Positions 63,961-64,000 of a stretch of 64,000 bases of DNA are shown here, piece by piece. Source of the DNA: Hybos culiciformis (lineage: Eukaryota; Arthropoda; Insecta; Diptera; Hybotidae); NCBI GenBank assembly GCA_964007475.1, contig OZ023274.1, forward strand, positions 1,488,001 through 1,552,000, given 5' to 3'. The translations under genes and the position numbers were made by a program. A model generated the notes under the pieces. The model saw only the letters and a list, made by a program, of their open reading frames with translations. It had not been told where the DNA came from and did not search any database. The first letter of the stretch is position 1, and each line of letters starts with the position of its first letter.

Positions 63961-64000
63961 CTTTGTTTTGTTAAAATTTGATATTAAATTATTTGAATGT

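Overview
The window looks like nuclear DNA of an insect. It is strongly AT-rich, full of A/T homopolymers, and its genes are split by short GT-AG introns. It encodes complete orthologues of well-known insect and metazoan proteins: Flower, Dcp2, HD-PTP/Myopic, NIF3L1, Rabaptin-5, TBC1D7 and FoxK. There are no bacterial-type operons. I cannot name the species. All gene models were assembled by hand from splice sites, reading phase and family similarity, and in each one the exon lengths close to an intact frame.

Layout: 1-6.85 kb is gene-free AT-rich DNA with a small tandem repeat. At 6.85-15.1 kb (-) lies the flower calcium-channel gene, with a start codon isolated by an intron and two alternative 3' coding exons. 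At 16.6-19.9 kb (+) is Dcp2, the mRNA decapping Nudix hydrolase. About 5.8 kb without a recognisable gene follows. At 25.8-29.9 kb (-) is a divergent BTB-BACK-Kelch gene. The 1.6 kb after it holds a complete hAT-type MITE with a perfect 8-bp target duplication and a probable LTR-retroelement remnant carrying a tRNA-Trp-like primer site. At 31.4-42.6 kb (-) is HD-PTP (mop/PTPN23), with 12 coding exons. Its first intron contains a second hAT-like element and a long-inverted-repeat (foldback) element. At 43.3-47.0 kb (-) are two tandem MPV17L2-like genes with identical intron positions.

Further on come NIF3L1 (47.8-49.3 kb, +), Rabaptin-5 with a C-terminal FYVE-like finger (50.3-53.1 kb, -) and TBC1D7 (54.1-55.7 kb, +). 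A decayed non-LTR reverse-transcriptase fragment lies near 56.1-56.5 kb. FoxK (57.1-60.1 kb, +) and a nine-finger C2H2 zinc-finger gene (61.7-64.0 kb, -) complete the window. Four pairs are head-to-head and may share promoters: flower/Dcp2, the MPV17L2-like gene/NIF3L1, and Rabaptin-5/TBC1D7 have short spacers. FoxK and the zinc-finger gene are convergent, as are NIF3L1 and Rabaptin-5.

By function, HD-PTP and Rabaptin-5 act on endosomes, TBC1D7 belongs to the TSC complex that restrains TORC1, FoxK is a nutrient/TOR-linked transcription factor in other animals, and the MPV17L2-like proteins and NIF3L1 are expected in or near mitochondria. The genes otherwise look like an ordinary chromosomal neighbourhood rather than one pathway. 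The most noteworthy items are the conserved two-isoform architecture of flower, the degenerate HD-PTP phosphatase site, the tandem MPV17L2-like pair and three well-delimited non-autonomous transposons.
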